The position numbers were made by a program, and so were the translations under genes. 64,000 nucleotides of DNA, from positions 1,852,490-1,916,489 of the forward strand of contig NZ_RAPQ01000008.1 in the NCBI RefSeq assembly GCF_003610555.1. Direction: 5' to 3'. Each line of letters starts with the position of its first letter. The first letter of the stretch is position 1. Origin of the DNA: Marinifilum flexuosum. GTDB lineage: Bacteria > Bacteroidota > Bacteroidia > Bacteroidales > Marinifilaceae. This document shows, one piece after another, positions 1-8,613 of this stretch. The notes under the pieces were generated by a model that had not been told where the DNA came from, ran no database searches, and saw only the letters and a program-made list of their open reading frames with translations.

Positions 1-1
1 A

Positions 2-160
2 AAGTTTCTAAATTATAACGCATGGTTTGTACCAACAGCGGGTGTTCGAATTAAAATAAGAAGGTACATGTTTGCAGAAATAAGTTCAACGCTCGATATT
101 TCTGACAATTACAATTCGATGCGACTGCAAGTTGGTTTTATTTATCAACCACAGTTTTAA
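2..160 (+). CDS. C-terminal end of an outer-membrane beta-barrel-like protein (partial)
   Basis: The reading frame is open from the window edge to a TAA and gives about 52 residues. They alternate hydrophobic and polar residues (for example MRLQVGFIYQPQF) and the chain ends in phenylalanine. A terminal aromatic after an amphipathic beta strand is the usual end of an outer-membrane barrel recognised by the BAM machinery. The start and the family lie outside the window, so only the barrel-like end can be claimed. A bidirectional terminator follows directly. Confidence 0.6.
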   Translation, partial: KFLNYNAWFVPTAGVRIKIRRYMFAEISSTLDISDNYNSMRLQVGFIYQPQF

Positions 161-166
161 AACAAA

Positions 167-196
167 AAAACTCCCCCAAAATTTTGGAGGAGTTTT
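167..196. terminator. Bidirectional rho-independent terminator
   Basis: Arms at 167-177 and 186-196 (AAAACTCCCCC and GGAGGAGTTTT, one mismatch) enclose an AAAATTTT loop. The A/T tails on both sides let it end both the plus-strand barrel gene and the convergent flavodiiron gene. Confidence 0.8.
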
Positions 197-217
197 GTAT
201 ATCTGGTATTGATTTAC

Positions 218-1417
218 TTACGAATATAATTCTTTTAAACGTTTTGCCATACCATCTGCTAAAGCTTCACACTGATCGAAATCTTCTTGTCCTGGAGCAC
301 ATAATGCTTCAGGAGTAACTTCGATGGTTTCCCATTTAATGTTTTCAGCAAATTTATTCAAACGCTTAAGGCCACCGCCTCCCCACGATTTAGATCCGAA
401 TACACCAAGTACATGATCTTTAACTCCCATGTGCTCTAATTCGTTGATTAAAGTTTCCATGGTTGGGAAAACATCACCATTGTATGCGCAACTACCCAAA
501 ATTACCCCACGATATCTGAAAATATCATTGATGATGTATGATGGGTGAGTTTTTGATGAATCGTGAATACGGATTTTCTTGATTCCTTTTTTTACCAAAT
601 GACGCGCAATGTTATCAGCCATTTTCTCTGTGTTACCATACATCGATGAATAAACGATTACACATCCTTCATCAGTTTTGTACTGGCTCCACTTGTCGTA
701 TTTGGCAACAATATCAGCAATGTGAGTTCTCCAGATCGGACCGTGAGTAGCACAGATCATCTTAATTTCAAGGCCACCTAACTTTTTCAATGCATTTTGA
801 GTTGGACGACCATATTTACCAACAATATTTGAATAGTAACGGCTAATTTCTTCTTCTAAGTAATCTAAATCAAGCTCGTCGTCGAAAATACCACCATCAA
901 GGGTACCGAAAGCACCAAAAGCATCACCCGAGAATAGGATTCCATTGTTTGATTCGAAAGTTACCATAGTTTCTGGCCAGTGTAACATAGGAACCATGTA
1001 GAAATTCAGCTTGTGTTCACCCAAATCGATGCTATCACCTTCTCTAACTTCCATTAAATTGTCTTTAACACCGTAATAACGCTCCAACATAGGGAAGGTT
1101 TTCTTGTTTCCAACAATTTTCATTTCTGGATAGCGCTCTACCAACGAACGAATAGAACCAGAGTGGTCAGGTTCCATATGATTCACAATTAGGTAATCTG
1201 CCTTACGACCATCAAGTACTTCCTCGATATTGTCAAGGTATTCATCCATTGTACCTTTTTCAACTGTATCAACAATGGCTACCTTCTCATCTACAATCAC
1301 ATATGAGTTATAAGCAACACCCTTTGGCAATGGCCAGTAGTTCTCAAAAATATGGGTTCTACGGTCATTTGTTCCTACCCAATAAATCTTCTCAGTAATG
1401 TTGTTCTTATTGTGCAT
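218..1417 (-). CDS. Flavodiiron protein (A-type flavoprotein, FprA/ROO-like)
   Basis: A 399-residue, full-length class A flavodiiron protein. The N-terminal metallo-beta-lactamase-like domain carries the diiron ligands H80-x-E82-x-D84-H85, H146, D165 and H225. The C-terminal flavodoxin domain (about 252-399) starts with an FMN phosphate loop, SSMYGNTE. Known members reduce O2 to water and/or NO to N2O in the cytoplasm using electrons from rubredoxin or a reductase; no such partner gene adjoins it here. It lies 203 bp downstream of a Crp/Fnr-family regulator on the same strand, which suggests control by redox or NO signals (inference). All metal ligands are present, so it should be active; substrate preference cannot be read from sequence. 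Confidence 0.95.
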   Translation of the reverse strand: MHNKNNITEKIYWVGTNDRRTHIFENYWPLPKGVAYNSYVIVDEKVAIVDTVEKGTMDEYLDNIEEVLDGRKADYLIVNHMEPDHSGSIRSLVERYPEMKIVGNKKTFPMLERYYGVKDNLMEVREGDSIDLGEHKLNFYMVPMLHWPETMVTFESNNGILFSGDAFGAFGTLDGGIFDDELDLDYLEEEISRYYSNIVGKYGRPTQNALKKLGGLEIKMICATHGPIWRTHIADIVAKYDKWSQYKTDEGCVIVYSSMYGNTEKMADNIARHLVKKGIKKIRIHDSSKTHPSYIINDIFRYRGVILGSCAYNGDVFPTMETLINELEHMGVKDHVLGVFGSKSWGGGGLKRLNKFAENIKWETIEVTPEALCAPGQEDFDQCEALADGMAKRLKELYS

Positions 1418-1512
1418 TTCTTATTGTTTTGAAATATTTTGCATTTTCAGACTTTAAAATCTTTTTGAAATTCGTATGGTTCCGAGAATCAGAAAGTTGA
1501 AAGACGAAGCAA

Positions 1513-1541
1513 TTCTCTTATTTAAAAACAAATAAAGAGAA
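1513..1541 (-). other. Hairpin between the Crp/Fnr gene and the flavodiiron gene
   Basis: Arms TTCTCTTATTT (1513-1523) and AAATAAAGAGAA (1530-1541) pair with one bulged base around a 6-nt loop. It lies in the 203-bp gap between two minus-strand genes. It lacks a clean T-run, so it may be a weak terminator for the regulator gene or part of the flavodiiron leader. I could not find a confident -7 element in this gap. Confidence 0.4.
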
Positions 1542-1620
1542 GCCTTGTTTTCAGCCCACAAAATTAAGAATTAATTTTTTTCTTAAATCAGAAAACAACA
1601 TGTTCTTGAAAAAAAATGAC

Positions 1621-2292
1621 CTATTGCTGAAGAAGTCGGATAAGTTGTTGTCTATTTAAGATTTTAATATCTCTTCGATGCGTCTCAATTAATCCTTCCT
1701 GTTCCATTTCTTTTAAACTTCTTGCAAAGGATGGACGAGTCACTCCAAAAAACTGTGCCATTTCTGATTGTGATTTTGGTAGAGTAACTTGTTCTTTGTC
1801 TGGGGCAGCCAATTTTAAAATGTAGTTTGCCAATTTGCCTTTAATGGTTTTAAAATTTAAAAACATCAGTTTGTTGGCTAAAAACTGACTTCGATTTGAA
1901 ATTAGATTGAGATAATTAATAAGGAATACTTTATTCTTCTGAAACAAATCAACAACCGATTCTTTTGCCAAAGAGAAGATTTCTACATCCTCATTTGCCG
2001 TTACATTTACCGGAAACTGATTTCTTTGTCCGAACAAAAAAGCGGAGGCAATAGGGTAGGGAGCCATGATGTCTTCAATTTTTATACTTTTTCCTGAAGG
2101 ATCGAGCATTTCACCCTTTACGCTTCCTTTCATTACTATCATTAAGTTTTCGCAGCGATCTTCACGAAAAGCTACCATATCACCTTTTGAATATTTTTTA
2201 ATTCTATACTGTGCACCCTGTAAAAGAGATTCCATTTCTTCTGGAGTAATTCCCCTAAAAACTGGTGATTGAGAGAGTTGTTGAAATAGCAT
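1621..2292 (-). CDS. Crp/Fnr family transcriptional regulator, HcpR-like
   Basis: A 223-residue regulator with an N-terminal cupin-type sensor domain (about 1-130), a long dimerisation helix and a C-terminal winged helix-turn-helix (about 165-215, with QSEMAQFFGVTRPSFARSL as recognition region). It has no N-terminal Fnr-type cysteine cluster, so it does not bind an Fnr-type [4Fe-4S] cluster. Length and overall look fit the HcpR/heme-type branch known from Bacteroidota to answer NO, but that assignment is by recall. Its position just upstream of an O2/NO-reducing flavodiiron gene supports a role in nitrosative or oxidative stress. It is also a candidate to bind the dyad at 7214. Confidence 0.8.
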   Translation of the reverse strand: MLFQQLSQSPVFRGITPEEMESLLQGAQYRIKKYSKGDMVAFREDRCENLMIVMKGSVKGEMLDPSGKSIKIEDIMAPYPIASAFLFGQRNQFPVNVTANEDVEIFSLAKESVVDLFQKNKVFLINYLNLISNRSQFLANKLMFLNFKTIKGKLANYILKLAAPDKEQVTLPKSQSEMAQFFGVTRPSFARSLKEMEQEGLIETHRRDIKILNRQQLIRLLQQ

Positions 2293-2453
2293 TTTGTTGT
2301 TGCAATTATAATTTTCTCAATGATACGGGTTTCCTAGCAATCTTCAAAAAGTAAAAGAGTTTTTTGTCTTTTTCAGTAAATAAAGACTGAGAAATTAAGT
2401 GAATAGTTAATTAAAATTATAATCTACTTATTCACTCATTTATTTTTTCACGT

Positions 2454-3689
2454 TTACACCATCTTTAGTAAATTTCTTCTAAAACTGATTACTGAAATTG
2501 AGGTAAGAACTGCAGCAATTCCCAATAGGATTATCATTTTTGGTAGAATATCGATAAGTGGTAGTTGTCTCCAGAAAATATCAAAGAATCCTTCCATGGC
2601 CCAGTAGTTTACTGAAATTACCGCTAGTTTTTTCATGATGGCAGGCATAAAGAAAAGAGGCATCATACTTCCGCCTATAGCCGAAATCACAAGAATAATT
2701 AGAGTTGATAAACTTTCTACTTGTTTTCTACTTTTGCATACCGATGCCATAAATATTCCGAAACTCGAGCAAGCAATGGCTGCACATAGAATCATTAGAA
2801 TAAGTGCGGGAAGGTTAATGAAAATATCTAAACCCAAAACCAACCAGGAGTAGAGGAACATTACGCTTAATTGCAATACTGCCATGAATAAAGTTGACAG
2901 CATTTTGCCATATAAAATTCCAGAAGGACTAACAGGAGCGATTAATAATCGACGAAATGTACCATCTTCCTTTTCTTTTAATAAAGATGCGCCACTAGCT
3001 GAAACACTAAATAGCAACATCATGATTGCTATACCTGCGATGGCTTGCACAAGCCCAAGATTTCCATTTTTCTTTTCACCAACAAGTGCTGTCATTGGAA
3101 GTTCTGAATTCTCTTCAATTTCAGATTGCTCTCCAGAATTGTTGAATCCTTCGAATTGTTCTGCCACCTGAGCTTGTATATCTTCTATTTCAGAATTGGA
3201 TAGATCTGGGTTTTTATCTTTAATCCAAGTATTTACTTTGCCTTTTATGCCTTTCTTCATGGTTACTCCAAAAAGATTTGACCATAAAGCTTGCTGCAAT
3301 AATCCCATTTCTATCTCTTTGGCTTCATCGTAAAACAATTCCATAGGTATTTTTTTACCAGTTTCAACAGAATCCTGAAAGCCTTTGTACAATACTAAAA
3401 CAGCAGTTCTTTTGCCTTTTTTGATTAAGGTTTCGGCTTCATCATAGCTTTTAATCTCTAGCTTTAGTCCTTCTTCTGCATCCAAGGTTGAGAAAACTTC
3501 TTGCGAAAGATTGGTTTTGTCTTGATCAGTAAATAGTAAGTTTATAGGTCTTGATTTCTCAGATTTTCCTATACCACCATACATTAGCGCAAAAATGGTA
3601 ATTAATGCGATAGGTAGGAGAAGCGATAAAAATACAGCAGTTTTATCTTTAAAATATTGCTTGATATCTTTTAATGCGATTGTAAACAT
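2454..3689 (-). CDS. ABC-2 type transporter permease
   Basis: A 411-residue membrane protein with one N-terminal transmembrane helix (about 17-39), a large extracytoplasmic loop of roughly 170 residues, then five to six closely spaced helices. This is the layout of ABC-2 permeases such as NatB, YhgE/Pip-like and DrrB-like exporters. The ATPase gene ends 27 bp upstream on the same strand, so the two form an export pair. Substrate is unknown; peptides, antibiotics, sodium or lipids are all possible for this family. Confidence 0.85.
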   Translation of the reverse strand: MFTIALKDIKQYFKDKTAVFLSLLLPIALITIFALMYGGIGKSEKSRPINLLFTDQDKTNLSQEVFSTLDAEEGLKLEIKSYDEAETLIKKGKRTAVLVLYKGFQDSVETGKKIPMELFYDEAKEIEMGLLQQALWSNLFGVTMKKGIKGKVNTWIKDKNPDLSNSEIEDIQAQVAEQFEGFNNSGEQSEIEENSELPMTALVGEKKNGNLGLVQAIAGIAIMMLLFSVSASGASLLKEKEDGTFRRLLIAPVSPSGILYGKMLSTLFMAVLQLSVMFLYSWLVLGLDIFINLPALILMILCAAIACSSFGIFMASVCKSRKQVESLSTLIILVISAIGGSMMPLFFMPAIMKKLAVISVNYWAMEGFFDIFWRQLPLIDILPKMIILLGIAAVLTSISVISFRRNLLKMV

Positions 3690-3716
3690 GTTGCTAGGTT
3701 TTAGAATGAATGGAGG

Positions 3717-4643
3717 TTAGTCGCGTAATGATTTACCCGTTAATTCAAGAAAAATACTTTCTAAGCTAAGACTTCTGATGTCAATCTTATCAAGTAGGAG
3801 TTCAGATTGAGAACATAGCTGAATTAACTCTGGCAATTCTGAATTTGCCTGCGATGAAGATAGAATTAAATGATCATCATTTACGAGAAGTTGTCCATTG
3901 TATCGATCGGTTAATTGTTCTAAACCATTTTTATTGGGGTTGGAATATTCTAAATGAATCTCCTCTTTAATGGAAGAATTGGCTTTCAACTCATCCAAGC
4001 TTCCTTCTGCGATGATTCTCCCTTCATCAATAATGCCAATTCTGTCGCATAAACGTTCAGCTTCTTCCATATAATGCGTCGTATAGATCATGGTTAATCC
4101 TCGAGAATGAAGTTCTTCAATCACTTCAAAAATCAAATTTCTACTTTGCGGATCTATCCCCACAGTAGGCTCATCCATAAATACGATTTTGGGGTCGTGA
4201 AGTAAAGCAGCGGCAATATTAATTCTTCGCTTCATACCTCCAGAATAGGTTTTAATTTTGTGATTTTTTCTATCAGCCAGACCAAGAAACTCTAATAATT
4301 CATCACTTTTATTTTGGAGTTGTTGGCCTTTGATTCCGTACATGGTCCCCCAAAATTTAAGATTCTCTGAAGCTGTTAAATCTTCATATAATGCAATTTC
4401 TTGTGGTACAACACCAATTAACTTTTTGCATTCAGATAGGTTCTGATACAGTGATTTCTCTTCGTAGAATATTTTGCCGTCATCAGGCTTTAGTAGAGAA
4501 CTTAAAATACTAATAGTTGTGGTTTTACCAGCCCCATTTGGTCCAAGCATACCATATAATTCACCTTTTTGAATGTTCAGGGTTACATCTGTAAGAGCCT
4601 TAACTTCTTTGTAAGATTTTGATAAATTTTTTGCAACAAGCAT
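3717..4643 (-). CDS. ABC transporter ATP-binding protein (CcmA/NatA type)
   Basis: A 308-residue ATPase with a complete nucleotide-binding domain: Walker A GPNGAGKTT (34-42), Q-loop at Q81, signature SGGMK (134-138), Walker B IVFMDEPT (153-160) and H-loop H190. Residues after about 220 form the extra C-terminal region common in ABC-2 drug or sodium exporters. It is first of a two-gene operon with the permease at 2454-3689 and should power it at the inner membrane. Confidence 0.92.
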   Translation of the reverse strand: MLVAKNLSKSYKEVKALTDVTLNIQKGELYGMLGPNGAGKTTTISILSSLLKPDDGKIFYEEKSLYQNLSECKKLIGVVPQEIALYEDLTASENLKFWGTMYGIKGQQLQNKSDELLEFLGLADRKNHKIKTYSGGMKRRINIAAALLHDPKIVFMDEPTVGIDPQSRNLIFEVIEELHSRGLTMIYTTHYMEEAERLCDRIGIIDEGRIIAEGSLDELKANSSIKEEIHLEYSNPNKNGLEQLTDRYNGQLLVNDDHLILSSSQANSELPELIQLCSQSELLLDKIDIRSLSLESIFLELTGKSLRD

Positions 4644-4715
4644 AAGGTTTGTGTAAGGTTAGTGATGAGCTAATTTACACAACTTAATTAGAATTATAAA
4701 ATCATTTTTAGGAAA

Positions 4716-7019
4716 TTAACGTAGCAAAGCAACATTGCCTTTTTTTAACATTTTTTTGCCATCAAGGTAAGTAACCTCCAGTACGTAAATGTAAACATCG
4801 ATATCCTGCAATTCACCTTTATATGATCCATCCCAACCAATATTAATACTATTGGTTTCGAATATTTTTTGACCAAGACGATTGTAAATTACAAGAGTGG
4901 CCTCTTTGATATCTGTTCCATGAATAAACAGTTTATCATTGTGTCCATCACCATTAGGAGAAAAGGCTTTTGGCAAGCCAACAAAAGGATAATCTTCAAT
5001 AAACCCAACTTCAATGGTGTCTTGCGATGTACAGTTGTGTTCATTGGTTACCTTAACCCAATATTTACCTTCGGTACTTACCGATATTTGCTGTGTAATT
5101 TCACCAGTAGACCATGTGTAAAAACAATTGGGAGTCCCCGCATCTAATACAATTCCTTTGTCTGGATAGGAAATTAAATCTTGACCAAGATCAACATTTG
5201 GAACTTCCTTTGTAATTACTTCCACACAATCAGATTCCATATTTCCATTTGCATCGGTTACTTCTACACAGAATTGACCTTGCTTTTTGAGATATACTTC
5301 GGGAGCATCACTTTGTAATCCAGTCCACTTGAATGAAAGAGGAGCTACAGGATTTCCCTCAAGCTGTACCATTACGTATACAGAGTCACCTTCACAAATG
5401 TTTTGATCTTCTCCAAGGAATACCCCAAATTTTTGACCAGTCTTATAATCTATATGTAAAGTGTCTTTATTGGAGCAACCATACTGATCTGAAACTTCGA
5501 CCATATATATCCCTCCACTATTTGCTTGGATTGTTTGACTTGTTGCACCATTATTCCAAACATAGCTGGCTCCAGGATTCTCGGCATTTAAAATTGCAGT
5601 TTCTCCTTCCCAAAGAACCAAATCAGGACCTAAATCTACAATTGGGTTAGGATGATATTGAATGATAGTACTTGCTGTTTTCTCAAAACCATCAGGATCT
5701 GTTACAGTTACTGAATATTTTCCTTCGGTTTCAATTGTTATTTCAGATTCTTCTGCGCCTGTATTCCAATTATATTTATATTCCTGATCAATTGACAAGC
5801 TTGGACTAAGAACCATTTTTTCATTGCCACACATGTGAATAATTTCGGGTAACTCAATTTTAAAAATTTCGTCCTCAAGTTTAGCTTTAAATTCCTTAGT
5901 ACTAGAACAGCCATATTCTGAAGTTTTGGTAACCGAATATTGTCCACTTTCAGAAAGGACAATTGAACTTTTGGTGGAGCCATCAGACCACAGATAAGTA
6001 CAATTGTCTTCATAAATATCAATTTTCTGCTTTTTGTTTTGTAGAACAACCAAATCATCAATTAATATTTGGGGAGCATTTTGAACTTTAACTTCTACCG
6101 ATGCACTTACTTCTTGTTGGTCATCCAAATCGGTTACTATCAATTTATAGATTCCAGGTTCACTTACAAGAATCGATTTTGTTGTTTCTCCATTATCCCA
6201 TTGGAAAGAATAATTGGAAGGTAAGTCCATTTCTGGATTCAATTCGCAATATCCTCCCTGGCAAATGTTTTTGGTTTCGCCCAAATCCACCTTAAAGCTT
6301 TTTACAAATTCAATTCCTGCATAAATGGTGTCGCTGTTACAGCCAAAAACATCTGTTTCAATTAATTTGAAGATACCTGCACCCTCATTTTTAGGCCATT
6401 CTATTTTTAAATGAATGTCTTTTGTAGTGGACTTAATATTAGTAGTATTTTCGTGTAATATGGCACCATCTGGCAATACAACCTGGTAGGTTGAGTTTTT
6501 ACCAATTTTTGCACTATATTTTAGAGTTGAACCAGATTTTGCTTTTGGATGGTAATCATTGAACTCAGGACCAGGTAATGGTAATATTTGAATTGTGGCA
6601 GAGCGTGAATCATCTGGAATCTTCAACGGAGTTAAATCTTCTAACCAAGCTTTTTTTAACTCAATGGTATAGTCTTGTATCTTACCACTTAAGTTTCTTA
6701 GGAATAAGGAAAAATCATATTCCGAAAACTCTATAGCCTTGTTGCCATTAAGAATTATTGCAGGGCTATTATTTATTGAATAACTGGCAAACCACTTTTT
6801 ATCTTTAGGTCCTTTAATTGAAAGACTTATTTCCTGAATAGGCAGAACTTCTCCGTTGGTCGCAGAGCAGTACATTGCTTCATAATCGGCAATGATTTTA
6901 ACAACATCAATGTCATTTTCGTCATCTTGGGCAAGCAAGGAAAATGGCAAAAGTAATATTATAAAGATGGAATATATCTTTGATGAGAAAGAGAGGAATA
7001 TGTGGCTTAGATATGTCAT
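4716..7019 (-). CDS. Secreted multidomain protein with T9SS type B (gliding motility-associated) C-terminal domain
   Basis: About 767 residues. A signal peptide at the N-terminus (hydrophobic run IFIILLLPFSLLAQ) is followed by a series of roughly 75-90 residue beta-sandwich repeats that each carry a WSNG/WSTG/WNNG-type motif and a GxYxVxVTD-type strand (PKD/Ig-like). The last 85 residues match the gliding-motility-associated sorting domain (FSPNGDGHNDKLFI, IYNRLGQKIFE, GxWDG-like, YIYVLEVTY), which directs export by the type IX system and attachment outside the cell. A TTG start at 7028 is possible, but the ATG at 7019 gives a normal signal peptide. Role is probably adhesion or surface structure (inference). 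It is monocistronic. Confidence 0.9.
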   Translation of the reverse strand: MTYLSHIFLSFSSKIYSIFIILLLPFSLLAQDDENDIDVVKIIADYEAMYCSATNGEVLPIQEISLSIKGPKDKKWFASYSINNSPAIILNGNKAIEFSEYDFSLFLRNLSGKIQDYTIELKKAWLEDLTPLKIPDDSRSATIQILPLPGPEFNDYHPKAKSGSTLKYSAKIGKNSTYQVVLPDGAILHENTTNIKSTTKDIHLKIEWPKNEGAGIFKLIETDVFGCNSDTIYAGIEFVKSFKVDLGETKNICQGGYCELNPEMDLPSNYSFQWDNGETTKSILVSEPGIYKLIVTDLDDQQEVSASVEVKVQNAPQILIDDLVVLQNKKQKIDIYEDNCTYLWSDGSTKSSIVLSESGQYSVTKTSEYGCSSTKEFKAKLEDEIFKIELPEIIHMCGNEKMVLSPSLSIDQEYKYNWNTGAEESEITIETEGKYSVTVTDPDGFEKTASTIIQYHPNPIVDLGPDLVLWEGETAILNAENPGASYVWNNGATSQTIQANSGGIYMVEVSDQYGCSNKDTLHIDYKTGQKFGVFLGEDQNICEGDSVYVMVQLEGNPVAPLSFKWTGLQSDAPEVYLKKQGQFCVEVTDANGNMESDCVEVITKEVPNVDLGQDLISYPDKGIVLDAGTPNCFYTWSTGEITQQISVSTEGKYWVKVTNEHNCTSQDTIEVGFIEDYPFVGLPKAFSPNGDGHNDKLFIHGTDIKEATLVIYNRLGQKIFETNSINIGWDGSYKGELQDIDVYIYVLEVTYLDGKKMLKKGNVALLR

Positions 7020-7120
7020 GGGCGACAATTTTTCTTTAAAAACAAGAAAATACTTCTATTAAATCTTGATATAAATATACTTTAAAAAATCCAAACCTAT
7101 AATTTTAATCAGTAATTTAA

Positions 7121-7134
7121 AATGATTCATCATT
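7121..7134. promoter_or_regulatory. Short perfect dyad in the divergent intergenic region
   Basis: AATGAT-TC-ATCATT is a perfect 6-bp inverted repeat. A direct repeat TTAATCAGT flanks it (about 7106 and 7144). It lies between the divergent T9SS gene and the SBP operon and could be an operator; no regulator can be named. Confidence 0.3.
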
Positions 7135-7213
7135 AAAAATGATACGTTAATCAGTGAAAAATGTTTGGAAAAAAACATGAATTCTGGACTTTTGGCGGTG
7201 AAAAATCGTATAG

Positions 7214-7258
7214 TGTAACATCGGTTACAATTTTTCTTTGTTGGAGGATATACATTTG
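7214..7258 (+). promoter_or_regulatory. Crp/Fnr-type operator and Bacteroidota promoter for the 7290-10754 operon
   Basis: A perfect dyad TGTAAC-N4-GTTACA spans 7214-7229, centred at 7221.5. An exact -7 element TACATTTG lies at 7251-7258, predicting a start of transcription near 7262. The dyad centre is therefore about 41 bp upstream, the classical class II activator position, and no -33 TTTG box is present at the proper distance, as expected for an activator-dependent promoter. The shape fits Crp/Fnr relatives such as HcpR. It also overlaps the upstream extension of the longest reading frame, which argues for the ATG at 7290. Confidence 0.7.
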
Positions 7259-7289
7259 CAATAGAAAATCAATAAAAATCGGTTTCACA

Positions 7290-8579
7290 ATGGAGAATCA
7301 ATATTTTAATACCACAGATAGTTTACTTGATATTTGCACTAAATATCCTGAGACAGTAAAAATTTTTGTTTCGAACGGTTTCAAGCAATTAGAGGATGAA
7401 AAGAAAAGAGCTCTTTTGGGAAAATCTCTTTCCTTGGAGATGGCTTTGAAGATGAAGAAATTGAATGTGGAAACTTTTACTGCCTTACTGGTAGAAGGTA
7501 TTGATTCAAATCGTGGTCAGGTTGATGGTGATTTAAATCAGAAGACAAAAGAGAAAAAAGAAGATTCGGTTCATGTTCAGGGATTATTGCCTTGTCCGGT
7601 TCGAGTGCCTTTGGTAGAAGGTATTGATTCTTTTATTGTTGACTATGAGAAGAAATACAATAATGAAATTGTATATGATTTAAAAGCAGCTTCAATGGGA
7701 TTGGATTGGTTAATTGATGATGTAATTAACCAGGAGAATACCGATAATTTGGCTGATATTTTTATTTCTGCTGGTTTTGATTTGTTCTTCGATGAAAAAT
7801 TGATGGGTAAATTCAAAAAGCAGGGAGTGTTTAAGGATAGCACTGGCTTTGACCGATTGAATAAAGATTTCGATAATGATGAGATTTGTTTGAAAGATCC
7901 GGAAGGACATTATTCTATGATTGGAGTTGTGCCTGCAGTATTTTTGGTGAATACAGCGGAATTGGGTGATAGACCTGTACCTCGAACCTGGGCCGATATC
8001 TTCAAGCCGGAATTCAAAAGAAGTGTAAGTTTACCAATTAGCGATTTCGATTTGTTCAACTCCATGTTGTTGCATATCTACAAGGCTTATGGTGAAGAAG
8101 GTGTAAAAGGATTGGGTGCTTGTTTGTTGGAAAGCATGCATCCGTCGCAAATGGTAAAATCGCATACCAAGAAAAATGAAAAGCCAGCTATTACAATTAT
8201 GCCTTATTTCTTTACAAAAATGGTTAAGGTTGGAGGTCCTATGATTGCAGTTTGGCCTGAGGATGGCGCAATTATCAGTCCAATATTCATGCTGACTAAA
8301 GAAGACAGATTGGATAAGACACAACCAGTTATTGATTTCTTTGCTTCAAAAGGAGTAGGAGAAATTCTTTCTCACCAGGGACTGTTTCCAAGTATCAATC
8401 CGAATGTTGATAATAAATTACCAGAGGAAAATAAATTCATGTGGTTAGGTTGGGATTATATCAATAACAACGATATCGGTTCGTTAATTACAAAATGTGA
8501 AACTATCTTTAAAAAATCCATACAGGATGAGTCGTTTGCAAATCTGGGACCTTTAAGCTATAGTCCGAACAACGATTAA
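7290..8579 (+). CDS. Cytosolic solute-binding-like protein with N-terminal DUF1858-like domain
   Basis: 429 residues from the ATG at 7290. A longer frame opens at 7161 but would run through the promoter and dyad, so I reject it. Residues 1-60 resemble DUF1858 (TDSLLDICTKYPETVKIFVSNGF), a small domain linked to hybrid-cluster proteins, here without its cysteines. From about residue 80 the protein has the fold signs of a periplasmic iron/phosphonate-type solute-binding protein (GVVPAVFLVNTAELG, PRTWADIFKPEFKRSVSLP, hinge-like strands), yet there is no signal peptide or lipobox. It should therefore bind its ligand in the cytoplasm. First gene of a four-gene operon with a GTPase, an ATPase and a zinc-ribbon protein. 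Ligand unknown. Confidence 0.75.
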   Translation: MENQYFNTTDSLLDICTKYPETVKIFVSNGFKQLEDEKKRALLGKSLSLEMALKMKKLNVETFTALLVEGIDSNRGQVDGDLNQKTKEKKEDSVHVQGLLPCPVRVPLVEGIDSFIVDYEKKYNNEIVYDLKAASMGLDWLIDDVINQENTDNLADIFISAGFDLFFDEKLMGKFKKQGVFKDSTGFDRLNKDFDNDEICLKDPEGHYSMIGVVPAVFLVNTAELGDRPVPRTWADIFKPEFKRSVSLPISDFDLFNSMLLHIYKAYGEEGVKGLGACLLESMHPSQMVKSHTKKNEKPAITIMPYFFTKMVKVGGPMIAVWPEDGAIISPIFMLTKEDRLDKTQPVIDFFASKGVGEILSHQGLFPSINPNVDNKLPEENKFMWLGWDYINNNDIGSLITKCETIFKKSIQDESFANLGPLSYSPNND

Positions 8580-8613
8580 TTATTAAACACTAACAGAATA
8601 AACAACACAACAT

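Noticed and set aside
1418-1620. TGTAAC-type Crp/Fnr dyad upstream of the flavodiiron gene
   Set aside because: I searched this gap by eye for GTAAC/GTTAC pairs and found none.
7161-7289. N-terminal extension of the SBP-like protein
   Set aside because: It would cross the Crp-type dyad and the -7 element and has no family support; ATG 7290 is better.
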